Shown: positions 51,208 to 60,542 of the stretch, one piece after another
Position numbering within the stretch: position 1 is the stretch's first letter
Layout: each line of letters begins with the position of its first letter
Source of the DNA: Roseateles terrae
GTDB taxonomy: Bacteria > Pseudomonadota > Gammaproteobacteria > Burkholderiales > Burkholderiaceae_C
Length of the DNA stretch: 64,000 nucleotides
Reading direction: 5' to 3'
Assembly: GCF_014192155.1 (NCBI RefSeq)
Contig: NZ_JACHXO010000009.1
Coordinates: 62,001 to 126,000, forward strand
Notes under the pieces: model-generated
The model's database searches: none
The model's input: the letters and a program-made list of their open reading frames with translations, nothing else
Told to the model about the DNA's origin: nothing
Translations under genes and position numbers: made by a program

Positions 51208-52761
51208 ATGATGTCTCCAGCCCTTCGCCGCCGGATGCTGGCCACCGCCTGCGTCACCTTCTTCGCCGCCCTGCCCGCCGCTTCAGGCGCAGCGGCCCTG
51301 TCCCCCGAGTCCAGGATCTTCATTCAGATGGACTTTCCCGACGGCCTGCCCATCATTGCCTCCGACTCACGGACGAAGGCGGCCATGGCCCAGCGTTGGC
51401 AAGAGGCGCTTGCGCGCGGCGGCCTGCAGCCCCACGGCGAACCTGTGGTGGCAACGAGCGGCCTGCGCGAGCAGATCCTGGTGAGCCCCAATCGGCTGAT
51501 CCCCGCCAGCGAACTGCCGATGGAACTGAGGTCCCAGGTCTGGAATGAATTCTGGGTGGTGCGGTCACAGAGCCCGGTGGAGGGCAAGACCGGCACGCCC
51601 TCGACCTGGGTCCACCGTTATGCGCTGCGTTGCCAGCCTCTGACCCTCATGCAAATGGGCTGGTTGTCCTTCAAGAATCTGGATGGTACCGGCGAGCCCA
51701 GCCTCTTCATTGGCAGCTATCGCGACACTCGCGAGGCGCCCATCTACCGCGGGAAGCCCCTGCCTGGCCACATGGTCGGTGTGGAGAGGACTTGCGGCAA
51801 GGAACTGGCTGAACGCGAACAGGCACAAGCCCGAGGGCAGGCCAAGAATGTCGCAGAACGGGTGGAGGACCTGCAGAAGGTGCTGGCCGTGCGCGCGCAC
51901 CGTGCACTGGATCCGGACACTGCCGTCGCCATCGGCCGCGCCTTCCGCGCCAGTATGGAGGTTGCGGCCGCCGCCACCCAGGAGGCCGCTCTAGTTCCTT
52001 CGACGCTGGCCTCCGCTGCTGAACCTACTGCGGCGGCAGGTTCTGCCCCCGGCGTCATTGGGGAGCGCGCCGCCCTGTTCCAATCGTCCGAGACAACCGC
52101 CGCGGCCGAAGCGGCGGCGGTTGCGGCGGCGATGGAACGCCTGAAAGCGCTCCAGCAGGACCCCACGGTCTTCGACGACAAGGGAGAGCCGCGTCCCGCA
52201 CGGGTGCGGCTGTACGGCGTGAACGGCGGCGCCGCCATGCTGCACAAGGGCGCGGCCTGCTACAGCGACGACACCGAGTTGCGGGTGGCGGGCGGCCTGG
52301 CCAATGCCTTCAAGTCACTGACCGGCACCACCACCAACCTGACGATTGGCATGCCCGCGACCGAGCGGTCACGCGAGGTGGACAAGGGCGGATGGAACAT
52401 GGGCAACCAGTGGTACTACCAGGAACATGAAATTCCGGCCGCGGAGCTCACCACGGTGCGCGTCAGCAACGGCGCTTGCCAGATGGTGTCCGCAGCCTTC
52501 ATGGCCGTGCCTGGCGTTGACTATGAAGCCCGCATGGTCCTCGAAGCCGACCGTAAGCGCTGCATCATGACCATGAACCGCATCCTGCCTGGCGGGGAAC
52601 TCAAGGCCGTCCCCATCCTGCCGGCCAAGGCGTGCACGGCCGAGGAAGTCGCAGCTCGGCGGGCTGCTGTAGCGGAACATGCAGCCCAGGAGGCTGAGAT
52701 GGCTTGGCGGCAGTCGCATCCCACCGTGCCTCCGCGCGCGGTGATGCCTGAGGTGCGCTGA
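51208..52761 (+). CDS. Secreted hypothetical protein, 517 aa
   Basis: The start at 51208 places a signal peptide (LATACVTFFAALPAASGAAA) directly after a basic n-region; an in-frame ATG at 51145 is possible. The middle part (about 215-310) is Ala/Glu-rich and probably helical. Two beta-type regions flank it, one with YALRCQPLTLMQMGW and one with AMLHKGAACYSDDTELRVAGG. Several Cys pairs suggest disulfides in the periplasm. No family is recognised. Confidence 0.65.
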   Translation: MMSPALRRRMLATACVTFFAALPAASGAAALSPESRIFIQMDFPDGLPIIASDSRTKAAMAQRWQEALARGGLQPHGEPVVATSGLREQILVSPNRLIPASELPMELRSQVWNEFWVVRSQSPVEGKTGTPSTWVHRYALRCQPLTLMQMGWLSFKNLDGTGEPSLFIGSYRDTREAPIYRGKPLPGHMVGVERTCGKELAEREQAQARGQAKNVAERVEDLQKVLAVRAHRALDPDTAVAIGRAFRASMEVAAAATQEAALVPSTLASAAEPTAAAGSAPGVIGERAALFQSSETTAAAEAAAVAAAMERLKALQQDPTVFDDKGEPRPARVRLYGVNGGAAMLHKGAACYSDDTELRVAGGLANAFKSLTGTTTNLTIGMPATERSREVDKGGWNMGNQWYYQEHEIPAAELTTVRVSNGACQMVSAAFMAVPGVDYEARMVLEADRKRCIMTMNRILPGGELKAVPILPAKACTAEEVAARRAAVAEHAAQEAEMAWRQSHPTVPPRAVMPEVR

Positions 52762-52989
52762 GCTGCGGCAGGTGCAGTTGCGTCAGCTTGCTCAGGCGGG
52801 GTGGGGGGCGTCTGCTTGGAGGCCGGAGGCCGCCACGAAGCGGATCAGCGGCATGACAGCCGCTGGCCAAGCTCCGCCGCTCTTCAGCTAGGTCCTACTC
52901 GACAAGCGAGCACCATCGCTCGTGCCGCACAGCGTGCCAGCGTTTGAAGCCGTGCAGCTCTTCCTGACTCAGCCGCTCAAGGCCTAGTC

Positions 52990-53395
52990 CGTCGGCCGCG
53001 AGGTGCGTGCCGTCGCGCACCAGCTAAAGCAGGCCAAGTTCCCGGGTCACCGAGATTAGGCTGACCTCGAGTTTGCACACATCGAGGTGAACGAGGCGCT
53101 GGTGAAGCAGTTGCACCGCAGCGGGTTCATGGCCTGGGCTGAGAACGTCGTGCTGGTCGGCGGGCCGGGCACGAGCAAGACCCATCTGGCCACCGCCATC
53201 GGCGTGCAGGCCCTTGAGCGTCTCGGCGACAGGTGCGCTTCTTCTCCGCGGTAGAGCAAGTCAACTTCCTGGAGCATGAGAAACTGAACAACAAGACTGG
53301 TCAGACGGCGCACCGGATAGCGCACATGGACCTGGTGTTCCTCGACGAGCTCGGCCACGTGCTGCGTAGCTCAATGGGCGGCGCTCTGCTCGACG
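52990..53395 (+). pseudogene. Degenerate IstB (IS21 family helper ATPase)
   Basis: The conserved IstB order can be read across frames: REVRAVAHQLKQAKFPGHRD, a stop codon near 53057, ALVKQLHRSGF, the ATPase site NVVLVGGPGTSKTHLATAIGVQAL (Walker A Lys retained, Gly to Ser), a frameshift near 53230, then VRFFSAVEQVNFLEHEKL and LVFLDELGHVLRSSMGGALL. It breaks off before the last third. No IstA or intact ends were found. Confidence 0.8.
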
Positions 53396-53526
53396 ACGCG
53401 GATCAGCCTGAAGCCGACGGCCTTAGGACCTGATTCGCCCCTGCCCCACAATCGCTCTCGTCGCGTTGCCAGAACACCTCCCCGCGCCCTGGCACCATCG
53501 AATTCAAGCGCAATAATGAGGACCCC

Positions 53527-55281
53527 ATGTCGCTGGAGAAAACCAAAGAGCAGCTGCTTAAGCAGCTCAAGAACAACGATAACAAGGTGATCGCACTCTC
53601 GGGGAACTGGGGGACGGGCAAGACGCACCTTTGGAACGATGTGAGGGCAAAGTCCGATGACGAGAAGATCAGGAAAGCCTTCTACGTTTCGCTATTTGGC
53701 CTCTCCAGCGTCGAGCAGATCAAACGCAAGCTCTGCGAGTCGGCGATTCCGGGGGCGGACTCTCACGGCGGTATGTTCGACAGCGTCAAGAAGCTGATGG
53801 GGGCCGGGGTCAAGGCGCTGGCACAGCACTACAAAGCAGTGGCTGCGCTGAATGACCTGAACATCGTGCTGATGGCGCCGGTGCTGCTTCGAGGCGCCGT
53901 GATCGTGATCGACGATATCGAGCGCAAGCATGAAAAGCTCGGCATCGATGAGGTGCTGGGTTTCATCGACGAGTACTCCAAAGAGTTCGGCTGCCGGTTT
54001 GTGCTGGTGCTCAACGACGACCAGCTGTCCGCCAAGGGCGACCAGGAGAAACTCTGGAGCACCTTCAGGGAGAAGGTCATCGATCAGGAGATCCGCCTCA
54101 CGACGAGTCCCGACGAGGCGTTGGCGATTGCGTTGTCGATTGCACCGTCCAAGTATGCCGCCGAGCTGCAAAAGGCAGTGAAGACCTGCGGACTGAACAA
54201 CATCCGCATCATCACCAAGGTGATCCGTGTGGCTAACCAGATCCTCGCCGGTCGCGACCTGGAGGATGCGATCCAAGCCCGCGTTGTTCCCTCGATTGTT
54301 CTTTTCTCGGCGATCCACTATCGGGGCTTGCACGATGGGCCCGACTTCAAATTCGCGCTCAATGCGGGGTCCCGGGACTGGTCGAGCTTCACGAAAGAAG
54401 CCAAGCAGGAGCGAACGCCGCAGCAGGAAAAGGAGGCCGGTTGGCGCCTCCTGATGCAAGGTCTCGGAATCTTGGGCTGTGACGAGTTCGAGAGTTGCCT
54501 GGTCGACTTCCTCCAGTCGGGCCTGTTCGAGATGGAGGCCATCGATGCAATCATCGAGCGCTATGAGCGAGAGAAGGATGCGATGGTGGCCAGGGAGGAA
54601 GCCCATCATTTTATCACCCGATGCATCTGGGACCACAGGACCAGCGAGGAGGAGCTACTGGCCGTTGCACAGCAGTTTCGGACGAGCGCGAAGCTCCTAG
54701 ACCCGTACATCGTGTCCGAGCTGCAGCTGTCGCTAAGCAAGATGGCGGCAGGTATTGACCTCGGCGAAGCCTTGATCGATGGGTGGGTTGAAAACTTCAA
54801 GGCGACGCAAGCGACCAGCGTCAAAGACAGCAATCCGTTCGGTAAGCCGCTGCACGAGAAAATCAAGACGCTGTTTTCCGAGATAAAGGCGAACGAGCAG
54901 ATGAACGCCACGGTTGTGGATGCGTGCTTGCACGTCGTCGAACACCGCGGCTGGGGCCCCTTGCAGGAGATCGCCCTCCAGCGCGCGACAGCTGCAGACT
55001 TCGAGGCCGCCATTCGGAACATCGAGGATCTGGAAGCGTTGGGGCGCTTCATGCGGCAGATGATCGAGATGGGGCTGCATCGCGAGGCCTATGACAAGCA
55101 TTTCGGCTCTGCCGCCGATTGCTTCATGGCAGCGTGTCGCTCAATCTGCGCCGATGCGTCGTCGCCGCGCTTGGCTAATCTCATCCACTGGCTTTTTGAC
55201 GACACGGTGCTTGCGTCCGAGCTGGATGGCCAATCCGCAGGCGTAACGGGGCCCGGGGCGCAGCAGGTCGCTCATGAATAG
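53527..55281 (+). CDS. KAP-like P-loop NTPase
   Basis: 584 residues. Walker A is GNWGTGKT (residues 26-33), Walker B is VIVIDDIER (D129), and the beginning LEKTKEQLLKQLKNNDNKVIALSG follows the KAP NTPase pattern. No transmembrane insertion is evident; KAP proteins often have one. The C-terminal 350 residues are helical and unrecognised. The gene is bracketed by an IS21 remnant and an IS3 remnant and is close to a defence island, so an anti-phage role is possible. That is inference from position only. Confidence 0.7.
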   Translation: MSLEKTKEQLLKQLKNNDNKVIALSGNWGTGKTHLWNDVRAKSDDEKIRKAFYVSLFGLSSVEQIKRKLCESAIPGADSHGGMFDSVKKLMGAGVKALAQHYKAVAALNDLNIVLMAPVLLRGAVIVIDDIERKHEKLGIDEVLGFIDEYSKEFGCRFVLVLNDDQLSAKGDQEKLWSTFREKVIDQEIRLTTSPDEALAIALSIAPSKYAAELQKAVKTCGLNNIRIITKVIRVANQILAGRDLEDAIQARVVPSIVLFSAIHYRGLHDGPDFKFALNAGSRDWSSFTKEAKQERTPQQEKEAGWRLLMQGLGILGCDEFESCLVDFLQSGLFEMEAIDAIIERYEREKDAMVAREEAHHFITRCIWDHRTSEEELLAVAQQFRTSAKLLDPYIVSELQLSLSKMAAGIDLGEALIDGWVENFKATQATSVKDSNPFGKPLHEKIKTLFSEIKANEQMNATVVDACLHVVEHRGWGPLQEIALQRATAADFEAAIRNIEDLEALGRFMRQMIEMGLHREAYDKHFGSAADCFMAACRSICADASSPRLANLIHWLFDDTVLASELDGQSAGVTGPGAQQVAHE

Positions 55282-55404
55282 TCGGTGCTGAAGAGACAAG
55301 CCTAGACTGAACGAGCCAACGGTCCGGGCCAAATCTTGACGACTGTTGACACCGGGTCGACGCCGGTGGGCTCGTGCCAGCTGCAGGCGGACGACTTTGC
55401 CGGA

Positions 55405-56200
55405 CTAGTGGTCACCCGCCATCAACACCTCGCGGTAAGCTTGACCTGGGCACGTAATTTGTAGCCACTCAGGCGGTGAGTTTCGGGTAATGTTATCGGT
55501 GTCGGACCACTCGCGGCGAACCGCAGCCGGAGGCCGGTAGCCCAAGGCGCTGTGCGGCCGGCGCTCGTTGTAGAACTGGCGCCACGCCTCGATCAGCACC
55601 TTGGCCGCTGCGAGCGTGCGGAACCACTCCCGGTTGAGGTCGTCGCGCAGCTCGCCGTTGAAGCTCTCCACGAAGCCGTTCTGCCAGGGCTTGCACGGCG
55701 CAATGAAGGCCGGACCGATGGCCTCGTCGCGCAGCCACCGCATCAACGAGCGGGCCGTGAACTCCGCCCCGTTGTCGCTGCGGATGTGCGCAGGCTTGCC
55801 GTAGAGGCGCATCAGCCGGGAGAGCGTCAGGATCACGTCCTGGGAGCGCAGCTAACTGGCCCGCACGATGGCCAGGCCCTCCCGCGTGTGCTCGTCCAGC
55901 ACACACAGCATCTTGAGTACGCGACCGTCCACGAACTGGTCGTGCACGAAGTCGTAGCTCCAGACGCTGTTGGGTCGCACCGCACCAGGCAGGCGCATGT
56001 TCGCTGCCACTGCGCCGCCGATGCGGACGTTTGCGAGGCTGATGCAAGCCCAGGCCGCGCCAGAGCCGACGCACCCGGGCCTCGCCCACGTCCAACCAGG
56101 CCGCCATGCGGCGGTAGGCTTCTCGCCCCAGGACCCAGCTTGCTTGGAAGCTACCGAGTTCTGGAAGCAAGTGGCGCGCTTCCAACCGCTGAATGTGCTT
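55405..56200 (-). pseudogene. Degenerate IS3-family transposase (OrfB)
   Basis: The DDE core is readable: YDFVHDQFVDG (first Asp), IRSDNGAEF (second Asp), FVESFNGELRDDLNREWF (Glu), then NERRPHSALGYRPP. The upstream helical part YRRMAAWLDVGEARVRRLWRGLGLHQPRKRP lies in another frame, so there is a frameshift near 56020. An in-frame TAG interrupts the core at about 55854. The element should be inactive. Ends were not identified. Confidence 0.82.
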
Positions 56201-56370
56201 GGCGCCGGAACGCCGACCATGTTCCTGGTAACTCGGGACGAGCAAATCTACGCGCGGGCCGTAGCGGTTGGGGGATTACCAGAAGTGCGCCCCCAACGTC
56301 AGCGCCCGGCCACAAGCGGCCGGTCACCGCAGGCGGCTTTCGGGCGGCTGAAACAGGACAGAATGCCTCA

Positions 56371-56766
56371 ATGAATTGCGGCCTCGAATTTCATGACTCC
56401 AGGGTCGCATCGGTCTACTCGTTGGGTGACGTGGTGACTATCAGCTTTGAGGCCGCCTACCTTCACCTCTCTGACGGCGTTCCCGGCAGCGACAGAGGAA
56501 CCGGATGGACGCAAGCGGGCTCGCTCGAATTCGGCTCTGCGAGCTTGCCTGGCACGCCGGACATTGGAGATGGCTGGATCGTTGCCGGTGCGCTGAGAGT
56601 TGATGGGGGTGACGAGCTTCGCTTGGTACCCGTGCCGTTTAACATCGTCGGTAGCATCCAAGCGACCTTCACGTTCAGCAACGGATACGTGTTGGACATG
56701 CGGGGGAAATCTTCTCGATTAACGCTGACCGGGGACGCTTCCTTCGTCGAAGATTTTCCGGGTTGA
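56371..56766 (+). CDS. Hypothetical protein, 131 aa
   Basis: The ATG at 56371 begins MNCGLEFHDS, and the longer frame upstream runs through the transposase remnant antisense. It is predicted mostly beta, with SVYSLGDVVTISFEAAYLHL and FTFSNGYVLDMRGKS. There is no signal peptide. Small beta proteins like this are often found near toxin or island genes as immunity proteins, but there is no partner here. Confidence 0.6.
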   Translation: MNCGLEFHDSRVASVYSLGDVVTISFEAAYLHLSDGVPGSDRGTGWTQAGSLEFGSASLPGTPDIGDGWIVAGALRVDGGDELRLVPVPFNIVGSIQATFTFSNGYVLDMRGKSSRLTLTGDASFVEDFPG

Positions 56767-57367
56767 TGAGAGACGGCTTTCCAGCGCTGAAATCGCAGGC
56801 CTCAATGTCGCTGATCGGGCGTCAGCGGTCCGCCGGCAGCTGCCGTGCGGAAGACCGTTAGCAGCCTGAAGCGGTCACCCGCGAGGCCGCTATCTCACCC
56901 AGGGCGAGTGGAGTGGCGCATGGGCTCCCGCTCCCGCTAGCTTCAACGTAAAAAGCCCCTGACTCCTTACGAATCAGGGGCTTATGCGCATCATTGGATA
57001 GAAAGTCCAGCTTTATCCAGCCTCTCCGTCCAGCGAATTCGTGACGTGTCCGGCTAAAACCGTCATCTCACAACCGCAGCTGTTGAGCGTCGCATAACGC
57101 GCGAAACCGCATCCTTCCGCATCAAGGACTTGCGGTTGACCGGCAGCCATAAGACGAGAAACATACTCGCATAAGCTGCGAAATCGCATCTCGCCACTCT
57201 TGCCCAAGAGTCGCCGCCGGGCATCGCAACGCCAGAAGCATCGGCCCGACAATGCTCAAGCAGAGGGCTGAGTTATATCGCGAAACAGCTACTATTTTCC
57301 GCTAGTTCTTGCTGAGCCCGATGACCCACAGCGGGCAAGTCTCGGCCCTGATACAGCCCGGCAAGTC
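56767..57367. other. Mostly non-coding region with one terminator
   Basis: A short minus-strand reading frame, 57189-57013 (58 residues, MRFRSLCEYVSRLM...), ends just before the terminator. It could be a small gene but has only a weak SD-like GGCGAG. Nothing else was seen. Confidence 0.35.
56950..56983 (-). terminator. Rho-independent terminator on the minus strand
   Basis: A 10-bp stem AAGCCCCTGA/TCAGGGGCTT with an 11-nt loop is followed on the minus strand by a T run. It would end transcripts coming from the HEPN gene side. Confidence 0.75.
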
Positions 57368-58015
57368 CTAGGGCGGGTCGCCTGCAGCTACCACCTGCTC
57401 AAAGGCCGCGACGAGTTGCTCGACCCAGTCAACGTCTGCTGAGACCTCGTCATTCTCGACATCGTTGTACTGCAGCTTTTGCGGACGTGACGCGCGCTTG
57501 ATGTCTCCCTCATGCACGATCTGATTTCTACGGTGCACAAGTTGATTCAGGCGCGTTTTGATGTCGTCCGCCTTTACGCCTAGAGCGGCAGCAGTTCTGG
57601 TCCATCCTTTTTCGATCCCTGCAAGGGCAAGTGCTTGCCCCACCTGTTCGTAGGATTGGAACGTCTCCTTCAGCAAGCGGCGCTGAACACTGTTCTTGAC
57701 CTGCACCCAAGGGCGCAAGTCGCGGTCTTCCTGACGTGCTTTGATGGATGAGTCTGCCAGCGAAGCAAGGTCGGAGAACGGGATTTCTAGCCTGGCCAGT
57801 ACCTTGGGCAAATCCCCTTCGCGGCGCACTTCAGAGATGCGTCGATAGACCAGCCAGTGCATGTATGAGTCCACTGCGGTCACCGCAAGGACCAGTGCTG
57901 ATCTACGTAGGTCGGTCTTGATTTTGGCGTCGGGTAACTGGCCCTCGGCGAGTGCGAGAAACCTGCGGGCACGGCGAACGCAAGCATTCGCAGCATCTAT
58001 TGGATGAAATGGCAT
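57368..58015 (-). CDS. HEPN-like protein
   Basis: 215 residues, all helical. LVHRRNQIVHEGD provides the R-X4-6-H motif of HEPN RNases, and SALVLAVTAVDSYMHWLVY resembles the first HEPN helices. HEPN proteins are metal-independent RNases in toxin-antitoxin and defence systems. It follows the CapP-like gene by 150 bp on the same strand and has no obvious MNT nucleotidyltransferase partner. Activity is not proven by the motif alone. Confidence 0.7.
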   Translation of the reverse strand: MPFHPIDAANACVRRARRFLALAEGQLPDAKIKTDLRRSALVLAVTAVDSYMHWLVYRRISEVRREGDLPKVLARLEIPFSDLASLADSSIKARQEDRDLRPWVQVKNSVQRRLLKETFQSYEQVGQALALAGIEKGWTRTAAALGVKADDIKTRLNQLVHRRNQIVHEGDIKRASRPQKLQYNDVENDEVSADVDWVEQLVAAFEQVVAAGDPP

Positions 58016-58165
58016 ATCCCCCTTCTTGCTCCGAGTTCAGCAGCGATAGCAACAATCCAAGCCCAACCGAGTCTGCTCGCTTCGCCTGCGGGTCGAGACG
58101 CATGAACCGCCTGCCCCGTGAACACTTCGAGACCGGCCGCTCAATGGCCAGCGGCGCAACGGCCC

Positions 58166-58957
58166 TTAACTCAAAGAGAGCAACGTCACCTTGTAGCCGG
58201 ACTCCTGGCACAAGGTCTGCTCGTAAATACTCTCGGGCATGTCGTCGTCATGCCGTTCCTTCACCCACCACGACGCGATCAGCTCATGCCACTCCTCAGG
58301 GTCTGACTCAGCTTGTTTGCTGGGACTTTTGTGGGGAAGCTTGTCGCCTTTGCGTACGGCGACTTGCTCGCCGAAGTAGTCGCTCTTGGCCCAGTAGCGA
58401 ACCACGTTGTCCTTGGAGAACACGACAGCGCATGCATGCTCGCTGAGTTCAATCAGTCGGCGAGCGGCTGCCTCGAAACTCACTTCGAACTGGCTGGACA
58501 GTTCTTGGATGTGGGCAATCTTTGGGTCGCCGTTGGCTTGAAGCCGGGCCTTCACAAGCATCTTGGGCATCAGCAGTTCGGCAGAAAACTGATTGGCCTG
58601 AACCTCCCAGTCCTTCCGAGCGCGACTCGAGATGTCCTCGGCCGTGCACTCGAAGGTGGTCTGGCGATGCCACGGAAGGAGGAAATGCCCGAGCTCGTGC
58701 CCGATGGTGAACTTCTGGCGAGACCTTGGGACAGTCCCGTTGTAGAAGATCGCGCCGTCCGTTTTCTCGGCATTCGCTATGAGCGTGCCCTCGAAGCCCT
58801 GGCTAGACAGCGGCTCAATCTTCGAAATGCCCGCCAACGTGGCCAGCTCGACCACGGGAACCGGAAGCGGCAGTTGAGGGTTCTGTTTGAGGATTTCGTC
58901 GACGAGTTGTTCAGGCCGAACAAGGTCAGCCAACTCCATCAGGTCAAGTCTTAGCAT
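58166..58957 (-). CDS. capP: ImmA/IrrE family metallopeptidase, CapP-like
   Basis: 263 residues. The zinc motif HELGH is at residues 87-91 with a nearby ANQFSAELLMP region that supplies the third ligand. The start overlaps the end of the XRE gene by 14 bp. In CBASS loci with CapH (HTH repressor) and CapP (protease), CapP cleaves CapH after DNA damage and derepresses the operon. The same arrangement, next to a divergent CBASS operon, is the basis for the name; cleavage was not tested. Confidence 0.82.
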   Translation of the reverse strand: MLRLDLMELADLVRPEQLVDEILKQNPQLPLPVPVVELATLAGISKIEPLSSQGFEGTLIANAEKTDGAIFYNGTVPRSRQKFTIGHELGHFLLPWHRQTTFECTAEDISSRARKDWEVQANQFSAELLMPKMLVKARLQANGDPKIAHIQELSSQFEVSFEAAARRLIELSEHACAVVFSKDNVVRYWAKSDYFGEQVAVRKGDKLPHKSPSKQAESDPEEWHELIASWWVKERHDDDMPESIYEQTLCQESGYKVTLLSLS

Positions 58958-59279
58958 CTCCCGGAGCCTTCTTGTTTTTGAAGACCTCCAGAGTTTGCAG
59001 CAGCACGGCCTGCTCCGCCTCGGATAACGACTTGAAGTCGCGGAAAAACTGCTGCGCGGTGACGTCGGCCAACGTGTCGTCGGTTGTCCCCGCCAAGTAT
59101 TCCAGCGTGACCTTGAAGTGCTCAGCTAGCTTCTTCAGCAGCTCCATCGACGGATTGTTGGTCTCGCCCCGCTCCAGGGCCCATATGTGGGTCTTTGAAA
59201 CCCCGACTGCGTCTGCTACGTCTTGAAGTGACTGTCCATGTTTTAGGCGTAGTTCTTTGATGCGCGCGCCTAGTGACAT
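58944..59279 (-). CDS. capH: XRE-family repressor, CapH-like
   Basis: 111 residues, GGAGG 8 nt before the ATG. HTH_3 domain at 5-62 (LQDVADAVGVSKTHIWALERG). The C-terminal half (FFRDFKSLSEAEQAVLLQTLEVF) may dimerise or hold the cleavage site. It is divergent from capV, with operator-like inverted repeats on both promoters. It should repress its own gene and the CBASS operon. Confidence 0.82.
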   Translation of the reverse strand: MSLGARIKELRLKHGQSLQDVADAVGVSKTHIWALERGETNNPSMELLKKLAEHFKVTLEYLAGTTDDTLADVTAQQFFRDFKSLSEAEQAVLLQTLEVFKNKKAPGDAKT

Positions 59280-59317
59280 GAGGTGTCCTCCCGGAGTGAG
59301 CCGCTGCTAAGCCCAAC

Positions 59318-59345
59318 ATTATATGAATCTAACGATGCGTATCAA
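59318..59345 (-). promoter_or_regulatory. Promoter of the capH-capP unit with operator arm
   Basis: Minus strand TTGATA (59345-59340), 16 bp, TATAAT (59323-59318). The left arm of the 11-bp inverted repeat, AACGATGCGTA (59331-59341), lies in the spacer and touches the -35 box. Confidence 0.75.
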
Positions 59346-59350
59346 TCCGC

Positions 59351-59389
59351 TTTACAACCCGCTTCGTTCTATTTATATTACGCATCGTT
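59351..59389 (+). promoter_or_regulatory. Promoter of the CBASS operon with operator arm
   Basis: TTTACA (59351-59356), 17 bp, TATATT (59374-59379). The right arm TACGCATCGTT (59379-59389), an exact inverse of AACGATGCGTA at 59331-59341, overlaps the -10 box and the start region. Binding of a repressor there would block transcription. Confidence 0.75.
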
Positions 59390-59519
59390 CACCCAGATTG
59401 GAGCTGACCGATGTGCCGACCCAACCGATTCGATGCTTCCCTGAGCGGCCGTGCTCTGCGGCGACTGCCTGCGGCAGGGCGGTCGGCCTGCATTCGCGGC
59501 CTTCAGCAGGAGGTGGGTC

Positions 59520-60542
59520 GTGGCTGAAGCCGAGGTTCCGACATTCCACATCCTGGCGCTCTCGGGCGGCGGCTATCGCGGTCTCTATACGGCCACCGTT
59601 CTTGCTGAGCTGGAGAAGGTCCTCGGCCGGCCCATAGCGAGCCATTTCGACCTCATCTGCGGCACCTCTGCCGGCGGGCTACTCGGACTAGGGCTGGCGG
59701 CCGAAATCCCGGCAGACGAGTTGAAGGCCTTGTTCGAGTCCCACGGTGAACGGATTTTTGGTTGTCGGTCGCTGTGGCGCCGCCTGACTGGCTTCTGGTG
59801 GAAGGCCAAGCATTCGTCTGATGGCCTGCGATCCGTGCTGGACGAACGCTTCGGTGCGCTGACTATCGGCGACCTGAAGCACCGCGTGCTCGTTCCCGCC
59901 GTCAACTACTCGACAGGTCGCGGGCAGTTCTTCAAGACACCACACCACCCCACCTTCGAACTCGACCACCGCATGAAGCTGACCGACGTCGCGGTCGCTA
60001 CCGCAGCTGCGCCGGTGTACTTCCCGCTCTCACGCAACGAGCGTGGCGTCTTTGCGGATGGCGGCTTGGTCGGCAACGCCCCTGGCTTCTTCGGCCTGCA
60101 TGAGGTCCGCACGTTCCTGGCTAAGGGCATGCCCCGTGCGCGTGTGCGCGTTCTCGCAATCGGAACCATGACCATCGGCGCGACCGTGCGCGGCGATGCG
60201 GACCTTGACCGTGGTTTTGCACGATGGAGGGGCGGCTTGTTCGACCTCGTCATCTCGGCCCAGGAGTCCTCCGTGGACTACATGCTCAGGCAATCCCTCG
60301 GCGATGACTACTTCTCCATCGACGACAAGGCTACGCCCGACCAGAGCCGCGACGTGAAGGCGCTGGATCGCGTCTCGACCGCGTCCACCAACACCCTACG
60401 TGACAGAGGCATGCACGCCGCACAGAAGGCACTCGGCGAGCCGAAATTCCAACCGTTTCGAGCGCATTGGGCCGCCGCTCCGACGTTCTTCCACGGCCCG
60501 AACAAGAACTCCACGACCTCTTCGGAGCCGCAACATGCTTAA
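59520..60542 (+). CDS. capV: CBASS effector, patatin-like phospholipase CapV
   Basis: 340 residues, starting at GTG 59520 with GGAGG 7 nt upstream. The patatin domain has the oxyanion loop SGGGYRG (15-21), nucleophile S50 in GTSAG and D180 in ADGGLVGN. CapV enzymes are switched on by cyclic GMP-AMP and degrade membrane phospholipids, killing the infected cell. It overlaps the CD-NTase gene by 8 bp and is the first gene of the operon. Confidence 0.93.
   Translation: MAEAEVPTFHILALSGGGYRGLYTATVLAELEKVLGRPIASHFDLICGTSAGGLLGLGLAAEIPADELKALFESHGERIFGCRSLWRRLTGFWWKAKHSSDGLRSVLDERFGALTIGDLKHRVLVPAVNYSTGRGQFFKTPHHPTFELDHRMKLTDVAVATAAAPVYFPLSRNERGVFADGGLVGNAPGFFGLHEVRTFLAKGMPRARVRVLAIGTMTIGATVRGDADLDRGFARWRGGLFDLVISAQESSVDYMLRQSLGDDYFSIDDKATPDQSRDVKALDRVSTASTNTLRDRGMHAAQKALGEPKFQPFRAHWAAAPTFFHGPNKNSTTSSEPQHA

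Noticed and set aside
57013-57252. Small minus-strand reading frame before a terminator
   Set aside because: SD is weak and the sequence matches nothing known; left as a note in the region entry.
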